Shown in pieces: positions 63,974-64,000 of a stretch of DNA of 64,000 nucleotides. The notes beneath the pieces are model-generated. The model saw only the letters and a program-made list of their open reading frames with translations. It made no database searches and was not told the DNA's origin. Location: positions 62,001 through 126,000 of the forward strand of contig JALNXN010000002.1 in NCBI GenBank assembly GCA_023230325.1. The letters run 5' to 3'. The translations under genes were made by a program, and so were the position numbers. The stretch is from an archaeon. Its GTDB lineage: Archaea; Iainarchaeota; Iainarchaeia; Iainarchaeales; CSSED10-239. The number at the start of each line of letters is the position of its first letter. Position 1 is the first letter of the stretch.

Positions 63974-64000
63974 ATGCCAAGACCAAAAGGAAAAATTTTA
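63974..64000 (+). CDS. Start of an unidentified gene (partial, 9 codons)
   Basis: ATG at 63974, MPRPKGKIL, then the window ends. A good AAGGAGATGG ribosome binding site stands 7 nt before it and 2 bp after the preceding stop. It is therefore likely the fourth gene of the ABC operon. The fragment is too short to name; the PRPKG start is basic. Confidence 0.6.

Overview
The window is a strongly AT-rich chromosomal segment from an archaeon, most likely a small-genome DPANN lineage of the Woesearchaeota/Pacearchaeota type. Direct evidence for Archaea: NMD3, a NurA-type nuclease, archaeal beta-CASP nucleases, archaeal class III (prepilin) signal peptides, a DUF1628-type pilin pair, TATA boxes about 25 nt upstream of start codons (many transcripts look leaderless), and GGTGAT-type ribosome binding sites inside operons. 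The exact lineage is inference; no rRNA gene is present.

Positions 1-24,020 hold a block of exported or surface-anchored proteins, all on the minus strand. Three giant proteins (one cut by the window edge; the others 2,342 and about 2,668 residues) share a short cytosolic N-terminus, one membrane helix and a long chain of Ig/carboxypeptidase-regulatory-like domains. The two complete ones carry an extracellular Tyr/Asn/Gly-rich low-complexity segment in the middle. Between them lie two prepilin-like proteins and an M6-family secreted metalloprotease.

Positions 24,200-33,200 hold a small membrane protein, a winged-helix regulator with a palindromic putative operator, a NurA-like nuclease behind a duplicated promoter segment, HtpX, an operon of three tandem paralogous secreted proteins built of short TxKI-type repeats that recall phage tail fibres, and an MBL/beta-CASP nuclease.

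Positions 33,900-41,400 are an archaeal type IV pilus (Tad/FlaIJ-like) locus read on the minus strand: prepilin peptidase, a secretion-ATPase homologue that has lost Walker A, two GspF/TadC membrane proteins, a DUF192 protein and two pilins. The ATPase homologue also has a long tandem-repeat-containing N-terminus.

Positions 41,400-64,000 are mostly housekeeping: a PHP phosphoesterase; beta-CASP RNase plus NMD3 (overlapping, plus strand); TrkH/TrkA potassium uptake; a tiny transcription unit encoding an acidic 56-aa and a basic 27-aa peptide; tRNA-Arg(CCU); an adenylate kinase overlapping a coiled-coil gene; two more surface proteins; SMC; a HIT protein; SerRS; a SlyD-like FKBP with a His/Cys tail; a CruF/DUF422-like membrane protein; MscS; and a MacB-type ABC operon followed by a methyltransferase-like gene.

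The most unusual items are the Walker A-less pilus ATPase homologue, the giant surface proteins with Tyr/Asn/Gly-rich inserts, the fibre-like triplet, and the acidic/basic micropeptide unit. Together the first 41 kb look like a cell-surface/attachment island, which fits an episymbiotic lifestyle, but that role is inferred.
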